A DNA stretch of 64,000 bases from Ilumatobacter coccineus YM16-304. GTDB lineage: Bacteria > Actinomycetota > Acidimicrobiia > Acidimicrobiales > Ilumatobacteraceae. This document shows positions 50,860 to 59,620 of this stretch, in pieces; the first letter of the stretch is position 1; each line of letters begins with the position of its first letter. The position numbers were made by a program, and so were the translations under genes. The stretch is from assembly GCF_000348785.1 (NCBI RefSeq), contig NC_020520.1:2170001-2234000 (forward strand). The letters run 5' to 3'. The notes beneath the pieces were generated by a model. The model ran no database searches, was not told the origin of the DNA, and saw only the letters and a list, made by a program, of their open reading frames with translations.

Positions 50860-51663
50860 ATGTACGAATCCCTCAACGGCAAGATCGTCCTCGTCACCGG
50901 CTCCGGTGCCGGCATCGGACGAGCACTGGCCGAACGCTTCGCCGGCCAAGGATGCAGCGTCGTCGTCAACGACCTCGACCAAGACGCCGCCGACGCCACC
51001 GCAGCCAGCATCGTCGCCGACGGGGGCACCGCCATCGGCATCGCCGCCGACGTGTCGAACGGCGACGAGGTCGCCGCAATGTTCGACCGGATCGTCGACG
51101 AATTCGACGGCATCGACGTGTTGGTCAACAACGCCGGTCTCGTCAGCCCCATGCTGCACTTCTTCGAAGCCGACGAAGCGTGGTGGCGTCGGATCATCGA
51201 CGTCAACCTCACGGGCCACTTCCTGTGCTCCCACCGAGCCGCCCGCCTCATGGCCAAGGCCGGAGGCGGATCGATCATCAACATGAGCTCGGGAGGCGCC
51301 ACCAAAGCGCACCGCTCGTTCACCGCCTACGACGCCAGCAAAGGCGGCATCGAAGCACTCACGCGAGCGATGGCCCTCGACCTCGGCCCGTACAACGTGC
51401 GTGTCAACGCACTCATGCCCGGTTCGATCGACACCTCGGGCCTCGACATGGCGCAACGCAAGCTCCGTGGTGAGAACGTCCCGCTCGGCCGCATCGGCGA
51501 ACCGAGCGACATGACCGGCGCCGCGCTGTTCCTCGCGTCCGACGACGCCACCTACATCACCGGCGACGTCATCAGGATCGACGGCGGCATGCTCGCCCAA
51601 CAGCGCTCGGCCACCGTCGACATCATGCCGCCATCAGCATTTCCCGCCGTCGAGGACCTCTGA
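50860..51663 (+). CDS. Short-chain dehydrogenase/reductase
   Basis: 267 aa classical SDR. Cofactor motif TGSGAGIGRALAERF; NNAGLVSP; catalytic Ser in INMSSGGA and Y-x3-K in AYDASKGGIEAL. The Asp in VVVNDLDQDA after strand 2 suggests NAD rather than NADP. The C-terminus is the usual RIDGGMLA plus an extra tail. The substrate is unknown; position in a HyuAB operon suggests oxidation of an alcohol or hydroxy acid in the same pathway. hyuA begins 2 nt after its stop. Confidence 0.92.
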   Translation: MYESLNGKIVLVTGSGAGIGRALAERFAGQGCSVVVNDLDQDAADATAASIVADGGTAIGIAADVSNGDEVAAMFDRIVDEFDGIDVLVNNAGLVSPMLHFFEADEAWWRRIIDVNLTGHFLCSHRAARLMAKAGGGSIINMSSGGATKAHRSFTAYDASKGGIEALTRAMALDLGPYNVRVNALMPGSIDTSGLDMAQRKLRGENVPLGRIGEPSDMTGAALFLASDDATYITGDVIRIDGGMLAQQRSATVDIMPPSAFPAVEDL

Positions 51664-51665
51664 CG

Positions 51666-53777
51666 ATGACCGTCGAGGCTGCCACCGGAAACCGGATCGC
51701 CGCCGACGTCGGCGGCACGTTCACCGACGTCGTGCTCGAACGGCCCGACGGCACCTACGCCTCGACGAAGGTGCTCACCACGCATGACGCCCCCGAACGC
51801 GGAATCCTCGACGGGGTCACACAACTCATGACGAGCGAAGCCGTCGAGGTCGGCGACGTCGCGCAGTTCGTCCACGGCACGACGCTGGCGACCAACGCAC
51901 TCATCGAACGGCGCGGCGCCAAGACCGCGTTCATCACCACCGAAGGATTCCGCGACGTCATCGAGACACGCACCGAGAGCCGGTTCGAGCAGTACGACCT
52001 CGACATCGTGCTGCCGACGCCGCTCATCGAGCGAAAAGACCGCTTCACCCTGTCGGAGCGCCGCAACGCTCGCGGCGAGGAACTGATCGCGCTCGCGGAC
52101 GACGAGATGACAGCGATGGCCGCTCACATCGCCACCAGCGGCTACGAATCCGTGGCCGTCGGATTCATCCATTCCTACGTCGACGCAACGAACGAACAAC
52201 GAATGCGAGCGGCGCTGCTCGACGCTGCCCCACAGCTCTCGGTGTCGATCAGCAGCGACGTGTCGCCCCAGATGCGCGAGTACGAGCGCTTCAACACCGT
52301 GTGCGCGAACGCGTACGTGCAGCCGCTCATGGCGTCTTACCTCGTGCGGCTTCGAGATCAACTCATCGAGCGCGGCATCTCGTGCCCGCTCTACCTCGTT
52401 CACTCGGGCGGCGGCCTCATGAGTGTCGAATCGGCAGCCGCCTTCCCGGTGCGCCTCGTGGAGTCGGGTCCTGCGGGTGGAGCGATCTTCGCCGCCGACC
52501 TCGCAGCTCGCTATGGCCGCGACCGCGTCGTGTCGTACGACATGGGCGGCACCACGGCGAAGATCACCCTCATCGAGGACTACCGCCCGCAGACGACCAA
52601 GACGTTCGAAGTCGACCGCACGGCCCGCTTCAAGAAGGGGAGTGGCATGCCGATCTCGATCCCCGTCATCGACATGATCGAGATCGGTGCCGGCGGTGGG
52701 TCGATCGCCAGCGTCGACCGACTCGGCCAGATCCGTATCGGCCCGCACAGTGCGGGCTCCGAACCAGGACCTGCCGCCTACTCCCTCGGCGGCGAACACG
52801 CCACCGTCACCGACGCCAACCTCGAACTCGGACGCCTCCACCCCGACACGTTCGGAGCGACCGACATCGACCTCTCACCCGAACTCGCCAGTCGCGCCCT
52901 GCTCACGTCCGTCGGAGCCCCGCTCGGGCTCGACGCGCCGACCGCCGCGGTCGGCATCGCCGAAGTCGTCGACGAGAACATGGCCAACGCGGCTCGTGCC
53001 CACGCCGTCGAGAACGGCAAGGACATGGCCGGGTACACGATGATCGCGTTCGGAGGCGGCGCACCGCTGCACGCCGCACGGCTGATGGACAAGCTCGGCC
53101 TCGACGAGCTCATCGTCCCACCCGGAGCCGGTGTCGGCTCGGCGATCGGGTTCCTCGTCGCACCCTTCTCGTACGAAGCGGTACGCAGCTTCTACACCAC
53201 CACCGCCGACTTCGACGTCGACGGATCGAACGCCGTGCTCGCCGAACTCACCGACGAGGCCCTCGCCTTCGTTCGCCAGGGCACTTCTGCAGACGTCGTC
53301 GTCGAACGTCAGGTGTCGATGCGTTACGTGGGCCAGGGCTGGGAGATCCCGGTCACGCTCGACGAGCACGCTGCGTTCGACGACCGTGCCGCCGATCTCC
53401 TCACCCGACAATTCACCAAGGCATACGAGGTCTTCTTCGGACGGGCCATCGACGACCTCGCGATCGAAGCGGTCAGCTGGTCGGTGCGCGTGTCGTCGGT
53501 CGTACCGCGACGCCGGCCGACGGAGATAGCGGCGACCGGCACGCCCACTGCGAAGGAGTTCGCCAGCCGCGACGCGTACGACTCCGTGCTCGGCGAACGC
53601 ACCCCCACGTCCACGCTCGACCGCGGCGACCTCGCGATCGGTGAGATGATCTGCGGACCGGCGATCATCTCCGAATCCCAGACGACCACCGTGCTGGGCG
53701 CGCACCACCGCTGCACGGTGCAACCGGACGGAACACTCCTCATCACCCGCACCGAACGACAGGAGGCAACATCATGA
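51666..53777 (+). CDS. Hydantoinase/oxoprolinase subunit A (HyuA family)
   Basis: 703 aa. ATP-dependent cyclic-amide hydrolase family that also includes 5-oxoprolinase and acetone carboxylase subunits. N-terminal Hydant_A_N with AADVGGTFTDVVLERPDG, TTLATNALIERRGAKTAFITTEGFRDVIE, SISSDVSPQMREYERFNTVCANAYVQP; the sugar-kinase-like core with YLVHSGGGLMS, ESGPAGGAIFAADLA, VSYDMGGTTAKITLI, EIGAGGGSIASVD; and ENMANAARAHAVENGKD. The length fits a separate A subunit. hyuB follows with an ATGA overlap. Substrate unknown. Confidence 0.94.
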   Translation: MTVEAATGNRIAADVGGTFTDVVLERPDGTYASTKVLTTHDAPERGILDGVTQLMTSEAVEVGDVAQFVHGTTLATNALIERRGAKTAFITTEGFRDVIETRTESRFEQYDLDIVLPTPLIERKDRFTLSERRNARGEELIALADDEMTAMAAHIATSGYESVAVGFIHSYVDATNEQRMRAALLDAAPQLSVSISSDVSPQMREYERFNTVCANAYVQPLMASYLVRLRDQLIERGISCPLYLVHSGGGLMSVESAAAFPVRLVESGPAGGAIFAADLAARYGRDRVVSYDMGGTTAKITLIEDYRPQTTKTFEVDRTARFKKGSGMPISIPVIDMIEIGAGGGSIASVDRLGQIRIGPHSAGSEPGPAAYSLGGEHATVTDANLELGRLHPDTFGATDIDLSPELASRALLTSVGAPLGLDAPTAAVGIAEVVDENMANAARAHAVENGKDMAGYTMIAFGGGAPLHAARLMDKLGLDELIVPPGAGVGSAIGFLVAPFSYEAVRSFYTTTADFDVDGSNAVLAELTDEALAFVRQGTSADVVVERQVSMRYVGQGWEIPVTLDEHAAFDDRAADLLTRQFTKAYEVFFGRAIDDLAIEAVSWSVRVSSVVPRRRPTEIAATGTPTAKEFASRDAYDSVLGERTPTSTLDRGDLAIGEMICGPAIISESQTTTVLGAHHRCTVQPDGTLLITRTERQEATS

Positions 53778-55498
53778 CGATCGACCTCGACCTCGACCGG
53801 TCGCCGACGAGCGACACGGACGACATCGACAACGCATCGGCCCAGCGCCGCACGTTGCAGTACCAGGTGATGTGGAACCGCTTGGTCTCCGTCGTCGAAG
53901 AACAGGCGCTCACGCTCGTACGCACCGCGTTCAGCACCTCGGTCAGAGAAGCCGGCGACCTGTCGGCCGGCGTGTTCGACCCCCAGGGCCGCATGATCGC
54001 CCAAGCGGTCACCGGCACCCCCGGCCACGTCAACACCATGGCCGATGCCGTCCCGCACTTCATCGCCGACATCGGGCCCGACCGCATCTTCCCTGGCGAC
54101 GTCTACATCACCAATGATCCGTGGAAGGGCACCGGCCACCTGCACGACATCACCGTGACGACGCCGGTGTTCCGCACGATCGACGGCGCCGAACGACTCA
54201 TCGGGTTCTTCGCGTCGACCGCCCACGTGGTCGACATCGGCGGACGGGGATACGGCCCAGACGCCAGCGAGGTGTACGAGGAAGGCATCCGCATCCCGAT
54301 CATGAAGTGGGTCGAACGAGGCGAACTGAACCACGACCTCGTTCAAATGGTGCGATGGAACGTGCGCGAAGCCGACCAGGTGATCGGCGACATCCACGGG
54401 CTCGGCGCCTCCAACGAGACCGGTCGACGCCGCCTGCTCGACATGCTCGACGAGTTCGAACTCGACGACCTCGAGTCGATCGCCGACTTCGTGTTCGAGA
54501 GCACATCGGGTGCCACGATCGACGCGATCGAGAGCGTCGCCAACGGCGTCTACACCAACGAGATGGTCGTCGACGGATACGGCGAACCGGTCACCCTGGC
54601 GGTGACGCTCACGGTGTCGGACGACGGCATGCACGCCGACTTCACCGGCACCTCACCGGTGTGCCCACTCGGCATCAACGTCCCGCTCGGCTACGCCCAC
54701 GCCTACTTCACCTACGGGATGCTGGTCGCGATCGGCTCGGAGTTGCCGAACAACTACGCCTCGCTCTCACGGTTCACCGTGAGCGCCCCCGACAACGTGA
54801 TCCTCAACGCGAAACACCCGCACCCGGTGTCGGTTCGCCACGTGCTCGGCCACTTCGTCACCGACCTGTGCCTCGGGGCCATCGCCCCGGCACTTCCCGA
54901 CCGCGTGCCGGCCGAAGGTGCCGGCGCACTCTGGAACTTCCAGGCCAGTGCCCGATCCGCCGATCCCGACCACCAGCGCCCGCCGGTCGAACTGCTGATG
55001 TTCAACAGCGGCGGGACCGGGGCGAGGCCGGCACTCGACGGGTTGACGGCCACGGCGTTTCCATCCGGAGTCCGCACGATGTCGGTCGAGGCGACCGAGC
55101 AGGTCGGTCCGATCATCGTGTGGCGCAAGGAGATCAGACCCGACAGCGGCGGCGTCGGCGAACGCCGCGGTGGGCTCGGCCAGGTGATCGAGCTCGGCCC
55201 GACCGACGGCTACCAGTTCGACTTCTCCGCGATGTTCGACCGCATCGACCACCCTGCACGTGGACGCAACGGTGGCGGCGACGGTGCCCCCGGCAAGGTG
55301 TACCTCTCCGACGGCACCCCCTTCGAGGGCAAGGGCAAACAGGTGGTTCCCGCCGGCGCCCGCCTCGTGCTTGAACTGCCAGGTGGCGGTGGCTTCGGTG
55401 ACCCTGCCGACCGCGACCCGGCCGCCGTGGCCAACGACCTGCTCCAGGGGTACGTCACGAGCCCCGAGACCGTCGGTCCCGACGGCACCTCCGCATGA
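53774..55498 (+). CDS. Hydantoinase/oxoprolinase subunit B (HyuB family)
   Basis: 574 aa. Partner of HyuA. The family pattern runs VMWNRLVSVVEEQALTLVRTAFSTSVREAGDLSAGVFDPQGRMIAQAVTGTPGHVNTM in sections, YITNDPWKGTGHLHDI, GFFASTAHVVDIGGRGYGPDASEVYEEGIRIP and, at the end, GGGFGDPADRDP. AGGAGG lies upstream of its ATG, which overlaps the hyuA stop (ATGA). The following oxidoreductase also overlaps by ATGA. Confidence 0.94.
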   Translation: MTIDLDLDRSPTSDTDDIDNASAQRRTLQYQVMWNRLVSVVEEQALTLVRTAFSTSVREAGDLSAGVFDPQGRMIAQAVTGTPGHVNTMADAVPHFIADIGPDRIFPGDVYITNDPWKGTGHLHDITVTTPVFRTIDGAERLIGFFASTAHVVDIGGRGYGPDASEVYEEGIRIPIMKWVERGELNHDLVQMVRWNVREADQVIGDIHGLGASNETGRRRLLDMLDEFELDDLESIADFVFESTSGATIDAIESVANGVYTNEMVVDGYGEPVTLAVTLTVSDDGMHADFTGTSPVCPLGINVPLGYAHAYFTYGMLVAIGSELPNNYASLSRFTVSAPDNVILNAKHPHPVSVRHVLGHFVTDLCLGAIAPALPDRVPAEGAGALWNFQASARSADPDHQRPPVELLMFNSGGTGARPALDGLTATAFPSGVRTMSVEATEQVGPIIVWRKEIRPDSGGVGERRGGLGQVIELGPTDGYQFDFSAMFDRIDHPARGRNGGGDGAPGKVYLSDGTPFEGKGKQVVPAGARLVLELPGGGGFGDPADRDPAAVANDLLQGYVTSPETVGPDGTSA

Positions 55499-56688
55499 CC
55501 GAGCTCCGGTCGCACTACGACGTCGTCTGCGTCGGTGGAGCGATGATGGGCAGTTCGGTGGCCTACTTCCTCACGCAGAACCCCGACTTCGACGGCAGCG
55601 TGCTGGTGGTGGAGCCCGACTGGACCTACGACAACGCACAGACCACGCGAGCCCAGAACAGCATCCGCGAGCAGTTCACCAACGACCTGAACATCCGACT
55701 CAGCCGGTTCGGCATCGAGTTCATCGAGCACTTCCACGAGAACGTCCAGGTCGACGGTGTGTCCCCCGAACTCAACTTTCGCGGCACGGGCTACCTGTTC
55801 CTCGCCGACGACGAAGATCGCTACGCCCAACTCGAACGCGAATCGCTCGACCAACTCGCCGCCGGCGCCGAGGTGACGATGCTGCGCCCGGACGCGATCA
55901 GCGAGCGCTTCCCGTACATGGACGCCACCCAGGTCGTCGGCGCTCGCCTCGGCGGCATGCGCGAAGGATCGTTCGACGGGTGGGCGCTCTTCCAGGGCAT
56001 CCGCCGACGGGCGATTCACGACGGTGCGACGTACGTGAAAGATCGGGTCGTCGACATCGACGTCGTCGACGGTCGAGTCAGGTCGGTGGTGCTCGCTTCG
56101 GGAGCGACCGTCGGTGCGGACTGGGTCGTCAACTCCGCCGGCTGTCGAGCGAAGCTCATCGCCGAGATGGTCGGACTCGAGCTGCCCGTCGAACCGCGTG
56201 CCCGCACGAGCTTCGTGTTCGACTGTCGCACACCGATCGACGCGATCGTGCCGCTCACGATCACACCGGCGGGTGTCCACTTCCGGCGCGAGCAGAATCA
56301 CTACATGTGCGGCACCGCACCCGACGTCGACACCGCCGTCGACTACGACGATCTGCGAGCCCGCCACGACGAGTTCGAAGACAAGATCTGGCCGGTGCTG
56401 GCTCGCTACGTCCCGCAGTTCGACCAGGTCCACGTCGTCGCCTCGTGGGGCGGGCAGTACGACTACAACACCCTCGACCACAACCTGGTGATCGGGCCAG
56501 GCGGTGACGTCGAGAACTTTCTGTTCGTCAACGGCTTCTCCGGCCACGGCCTGCAACAGGGCCCAGCGGTCGGCCGAGGCGTGAGCGAGTGGATCACCTA
56601 CGGCGAGTTCCGTGCGATCGACCTCAGACCACTCGGCTACGAGCGGATCGTCAGCGGCACACCGATACGTGAGGACGCGGTCATCTGA
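55495..56688 (+). CDS. FAD-dependent oxidoreductase (DAO / sarcosine oxidase-like)
   Basis: 397 aa. FAD-binding start YDVVCVGGAMMGSSVAYFLTQ: the usual GxGxxG has Ala for the second Gly. NSIREQFTNDLNIRLS, GYLFLADDEDRYAQLERE, GGMREGSFDGWALFQGIRRRA and the C-terminal FLFVNGFSGHGLQQGPAVGRG match amine-oxidising DAO proteins such as sarcosine or dimethylglycine dehydrogenases (FOXRED1-like). It probably oxidises a secondary amine or N-methyl amino acid released upstream in the pathway; this is inference. It overlaps hyuB by ATGA. Confidence 0.9.
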   Translation: MTELRSHYDVVCVGGAMMGSSVAYFLTQNPDFDGSVLVVEPDWTYDNAQTTRAQNSIREQFTNDLNIRLSRFGIEFIEHFHENVQVDGVSPELNFRGTGYLFLADDEDRYAQLERESLDQLAAGAEVTMLRPDAISERFPYMDATQVVGARLGGMREGSFDGWALFQGIRRRAIHDGATYVKDRVVDIDVVDGRVRSVVLASGATVGADWVVNSAGCRAKLIAEMVGLELPVEPRARTSFVFDCRTPIDAIVPLTITPAGVHFRREQNHYMCGTAPDVDTAVDYDDLRARHDEFEDKIWPVLARYVPQFDQVHVVASWGGQYDYNTLDHNLVIGPGGDVENFLFVNGFSGHGLQQGPAVGRGVSEWITYGEFRAIDLRPLGYERIVSGTPIREDAVI

Positions 56689-56704
56689 TGACCGGAGGAG
56701 TGCG

Positions 56705-57928
56705 ATGACCTCGCTGGCCGGTCGTCTCGCAGCGGTCGTCCCGTCGGCGTCGGCCTCGGTGAGCGCCGCGGCCCGGTCGCTGGCCGCAGCCGGTCACGAC
56801 ATCGTCGACCTCGGCCTCGGTGAACCCGACTTCGACACGCCGGCGCACATCGTCGCTGCAGCGGCCAGGGCGGCCGAGGCGGGCGACACCAGATATCCAC
56901 CGACCGGCGGGACGCCGGCACTCAAAGCCGCCGTGATCGACAAGATGCGACGTGACCACGGAATCGATGTGGCGCCGGGCGAGGTCATCGTGTCGAACGG
57001 TGCGAAGCAGGTGATCTTCGACGCGTTGATGGCGACGCTCGAACCCCGCGACGAGGTGTTGTTGTGTGCGCCGTACTTCGGCTCGTACGAGAGCATGACG
57101 GCGCTCCTCGGCGGCACGACGGTCGCCGTCGACTGCCCGGAGCGCGACGGATTCGCACTCACCCCGGAGCGACTCGAGGAAGCGATCACCGAATGTTCAC
57201 GATGGCTGATCCTGAATCACCCGTCGAACCCGACCGGCGTCGTGTACTCCCACGACGAGCTCAGGGCGTTCGGCGACGTGCTCGCCGAGCACCCGCAGGT
57301 GAGCGTGCTCTCCGACGAGATCTACGAACACATCATCTTCGACGAGCGGCGTTTCGTGTCGTTCTCCACCGCATGCCCGGAGCTGCGCGACCGCACGCTC
57401 GTGGTCAACGGCGTGTCGAAGGCGTACGCGATGACCGGCTGGCGAATCGGCTACGGGGTCGGACCGGCGCACCTCATCGCCGCGATGACCACCGTGCAGT
57501 CACAGATCACGTCGGGAGCGTGCTCCGTCGCCCAAGCGGCTGCGGTGGAAGCGCTGACCGGACCGCAGCAGCACATCGACGAGTTCCGCTCGGCGTTCGA
57601 ACGACGCCGTGACCTCGTCGTCGATGCGATCGCCGACATCGACGAGCTCACCCTCGCGACACCCGGGGGAGCGTTCTACGCCTACCTCGGTTGCGCTCGC
57701 CTCATCGGAGCGACCACGTCGGCAGGCGAGGTGCTGGCCGACGACGTGGCGGTGGCGGCGTACCTGCTCGACAACGTCGGCGTGGCCACCGTGCCAGGAG
57801 CGGCGTACGGCCTGTCGCCCTACGTGCGCATCTCGACCGCATCGGCCGACAACGTGATCGCCGACGCCCTCACCCGCATCGCCACCGCCGCCGCCGACGT
57901 GCGTCATCCGGTGTCAGACACCGAATGA
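56705..57928 (+). CDS. PLP-dependent class I/II aminotransferase
   Basis: 407 aa. Fold type I: DIVDLGLGEPDFDTPAHIVAAAARA, YPPTGGTPALKAAV, VSNGAKQVIFDALM, LNHPSNPTGVVYS, VLSDEIYEHIIFD and NGVSKAYAMTGWRIGYGV, whose Lys carries PLP. Close in pattern to aspartate/aromatic aminotransferases. ATG 56705 is chosen because GGAGGAG lies 5 nt upstream (56694-56700). The last eight codons (RHPVSDTE and stop) are encoded by a palindromic repeat of the 57904-58005 group, so the native C-terminus may have been replaced. Confidence 0.92.
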   Translation: MTSLAGRLAAVVPSASASVSAAARSLAAAGHDIVDLGLGEPDFDTPAHIVAAAARAAEAGDTRYPPTGGTPALKAAVIDKMRRDHGIDVAPGEVIVSNGAKQVIFDALMATLEPRDEVLLCAPYFGSYESMTALLGGTTVAVDCPERDGFALTPERLEEAITECSRWLILNHPSNPTGVVYSHDELRAFGDVLAEHPQVSVLSDEIYEHIIFDERRFVSFSTACPELRDRTLVVNGVSKAYAMTGWRIGYGVGPAHLIAAMTTVQSQITSGACSVAQAAAVEALTGPQQHIDEFRSAFERRRDLVVDAIADIDELTLATPGGAFYAYLGCARLIGATTSAGEVLADDVAVAAYLLDNVGVATVPGAAYGLSPYVRISTASADNVIADALTRIATAAADVRHPVSDTE

Positions 57929-58005
57929 CGGGGAGGGTCGGCCAGGACGATCGAAGCGCGTCATTCGGTGTCTGACACCGAATGACGGTGTCTGACACCG
58001 GATGA
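57904..58005. repeat. Three palindromic repeats (GGTGTCWGACACC family)
   Basis: Copy at 57904-57928 (arms TCATCCGGTGTC / GACACCGAATGA, one mismatch) contains the aminotransferase stop. Copy at 57961-57985 is a perfect palindrome, arms TCATTCGGTGTC and its reverse complement around one T. A partial copy shares the next bases (core CGGTGTC-T-GACACCG, 57986-58000, extended to 58005). The same family occurs at 19346-19402. Confidence 0.88.
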
Positions 58006-58027
58006 CTGTTGGTGGTGTGAAAAGCAG

Positions 58028-58059
58028 AATGGCCCGGAGCCGAAGCTCCGGGCCATTCC
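58028..58059 (-). terminator. Intrinsic terminator of the solute-binding protein gene
   Basis: A perfect 14-bp stem (GAATGGCCCGGAGC and its reverse complement) encloses a loop that reads TTCG on the minus strand, the very stable C(UUCG)G tetraloop; TGCTTTT follows on that strand. It lies 41 nt past the stop of the minus-strand gene ending at 58101 and may also stop the convergent aminotransferase operon. Confidence 0.85.
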
Positions 58060-58100
58060 GTTATTCAGGTGCTGAGCGAACTCAGCGAGGTGTTCTCAGA

Positions 58101-59513
58101 TCAGAGAGCGCCGAAGACGGAGCCGATGACCTGGAGTTCACCGTTCTCGTCGAATTCGACGGTCAGGATCGAAGCAACCGAGGGCTCGCCTGCGTCGATG
58201 AAGTCGAGGTCACCCGACACACCGTCGTAGTCGATGTCGGTGCCGGCCTGCTGGAGCTCGAGGCACGCAGCGAACGTGGTGCACTTCTCGCCACCACGGG
58301 TCACTTCGTTGATCTCTGCGCCGACGGCAACGCCGTCGTCGCTTCCGGCAGCCTCAGCAGCGAGCGCCATGACGATGATCGCGTCGTAGGACTCGGCCGA
58401 GTACGAGAAGTCGATGAGTTCCGGGTCGGTCTCGAGGAGAGCGGCCTGGAAGTCAGCGAGCGCCGACACGTCGACACCCGGGAGGGTGCCCTTCATGCCT
58501 GCGACCACGGACGGGTCATCGAAGTTCGCAGCAAGGGCGTTGCCCATGTTGCCGTCGGTGCCGTAGATCTGGTCGGCAGAGATGCCGCCCTCGAACAGGC
58601 TGGTCAGGATCTTCGAGGTCTCCTCGAAGCCGATGACGACAACGGCGTCGGGAGCCGCAGCGATGATCGCTCCGACTTCGGCGTCGAAGTTCTCAGCCTT
58701 CGGATCGTAGATCTGCTCCGAGACGACTTCGCCGCCCTGGTCGGTGTACGGGCCCTTCGAGAATTCGAGGAGACCGAGGCCGTAGGCGTCGTTGAGGACG
58801 AGGTAGCCGACCGTGGCTGCGCCGTCGGCGATCATGATGTCGGCGAGCGCCGCACCCTGGATCACGTCGGACGGAGCGGTACGGAAGTACAGATCGTTGT
58901 CGTCGTAGTCGGTGAAGTTCGGTGACGTGTTGGCGGGCGAGAAGTGAATCTTGCCAGCCTGGGTGATCTTGTCGATGACGGTGAACGACACACCGGAGCT
59001 CGCGGCACCGATGAATGCGTCGACGTCTTCGGCGAGCAGACGGTCGACCGTGGCGTTGGCCACTTCACCGTTGTCGCCCGAGTCACCCGGGAGGTACTCG
59101 ACGTCGTTTCCGAGGACACCGCCAGCGGCGTTGATCTCGGCGACGGCGAGGTTCACGCCCGCGATCTCCGGTGGGCCGAGGAAGGCGAGGTTGCCGGTCT
59201 CGGGAAGGATGCCGCCGATGCGGAGGACGCCGTCGCCCGAGCCTGCTGCAGCTTCTTCTTCTGCAGGAGCCTCTTCTTCCATGGCTTCTTCTTCCATGGC
59301 TTCTTCTTCGGCCGGAGCCTCTTCTTCCATGGCTTCTTCTTCCATGGCTTCTTCTTCGGCGGGTGCCTCTTCCTCAGCCGGCTCCTCAGCGGGTGCCTCG
59401 GCTTCGGTCGTCGGCGTCTCCTCGGCGGGCTCGTCATCGCTGCCACAAGCGGCTGCGGTGAGCGAGAGACCGACGAGCAGCGCGCCAACGCGCTTCACGC
59501 GTGCTTTCTGCAT
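58101..59513 (-). CDS. ABC transporter substrate-binding lipoprotein (branched-chain amino acid / urea type)
   Basis: 470 aa. Lipobox LTAAAC (Cys23) follows the signal helix. Residues about 27-92 are an acidic linker of repeated APAEEEAMEEE units. The type I periplasmic-binding domain then matches LivJ-type proteins: LRIGGILPETGNLAFLGPPEIAGVNLAVAEINAAGG in sections, GAASSGVSFTVID, KIHFSPANTSPNFTDYDD, FRTAPSDVIQGAALADIM, DAVVVIGFEETSKIL, and FSYSAESYDAIIVMALA. Two cysteines (KCTTFAACL) may form a disulfide. A GGGGGAG ribosome site precedes the ATG, so this gene has a leader. No permease or ATPase lies nearby; the ligand is unknown. Confidence 0.92.
   Translation of the reverse strand: MQKARVKRVGALLVGLSLTAAACGSDDEPAEETPTTEAEAPAEEPAEEEAPAEEEAMEEEAMEEEAPAEEEAMEEEAMEEEAPAEEEAAAGSGDGVLRIGGILPETGNLAFLGPPEIAGVNLAVAEINAAGGVLGNDVEYLPGDSGDNGEVANATVDRLLAEDVDAFIGAASSGVSFTVIDKITQAGKIHFSPANTSPNFTDYDDNDLYFRTAPSDVIQGAALADIMIADGAATVGYLVLNDAYGLGLLEFSKGPYTDQGGEVVSEQIYDPKAENFDAEVGAIIAAAPDAVVVIGFEETSKILTSLFEGGISADQIYGTDGNMGNALAANFDDPSVVAGMKGTLPGVDVSALADFQAALLETDPELIDFSYSAESYDAIIVMALAAEAAGSDDGVAVGAEINEVTRGGEKCTTFAACLELQQAGTDIDYDGVSGDLDFIDAGEPSVASILTVEFDENGELQVIGSVFGAL
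59250..59400 (-). repeat. Glu-rich in-frame repeat in the solute-binding lipoprotein
   Basis: Repeated codon blocks for APAEEEAMEEEAMEEE appear at least twice, seen as TTCTTCTTCCATGGC words on the plus strand. They encode the spacer between the lipid anchor and the binding domain. Confidence 0.8.
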
Positions 59514-59608
59514 GTTGTTTTTCTCCCCCTATCAAGGTGGTGGCGGGATTGCCTCCACGTATCAGGTGAACCGAATACTACGCATCGAAAGCAGGCCACG
59601 CCACGCAC

Positions 59609-59614
59609 TACGGT
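59609..59614 (+). promoter_or_regulatory. -10 box TACGGT, leaderless start of enoyl-CoA hydratase gene
   Basis: TACGGT is followed by 6 nt and ATG 59621. It probably drives the coupled genes through 63124. Confidence 0.5.
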
Positions 59615-59620
59615 CAGTTC

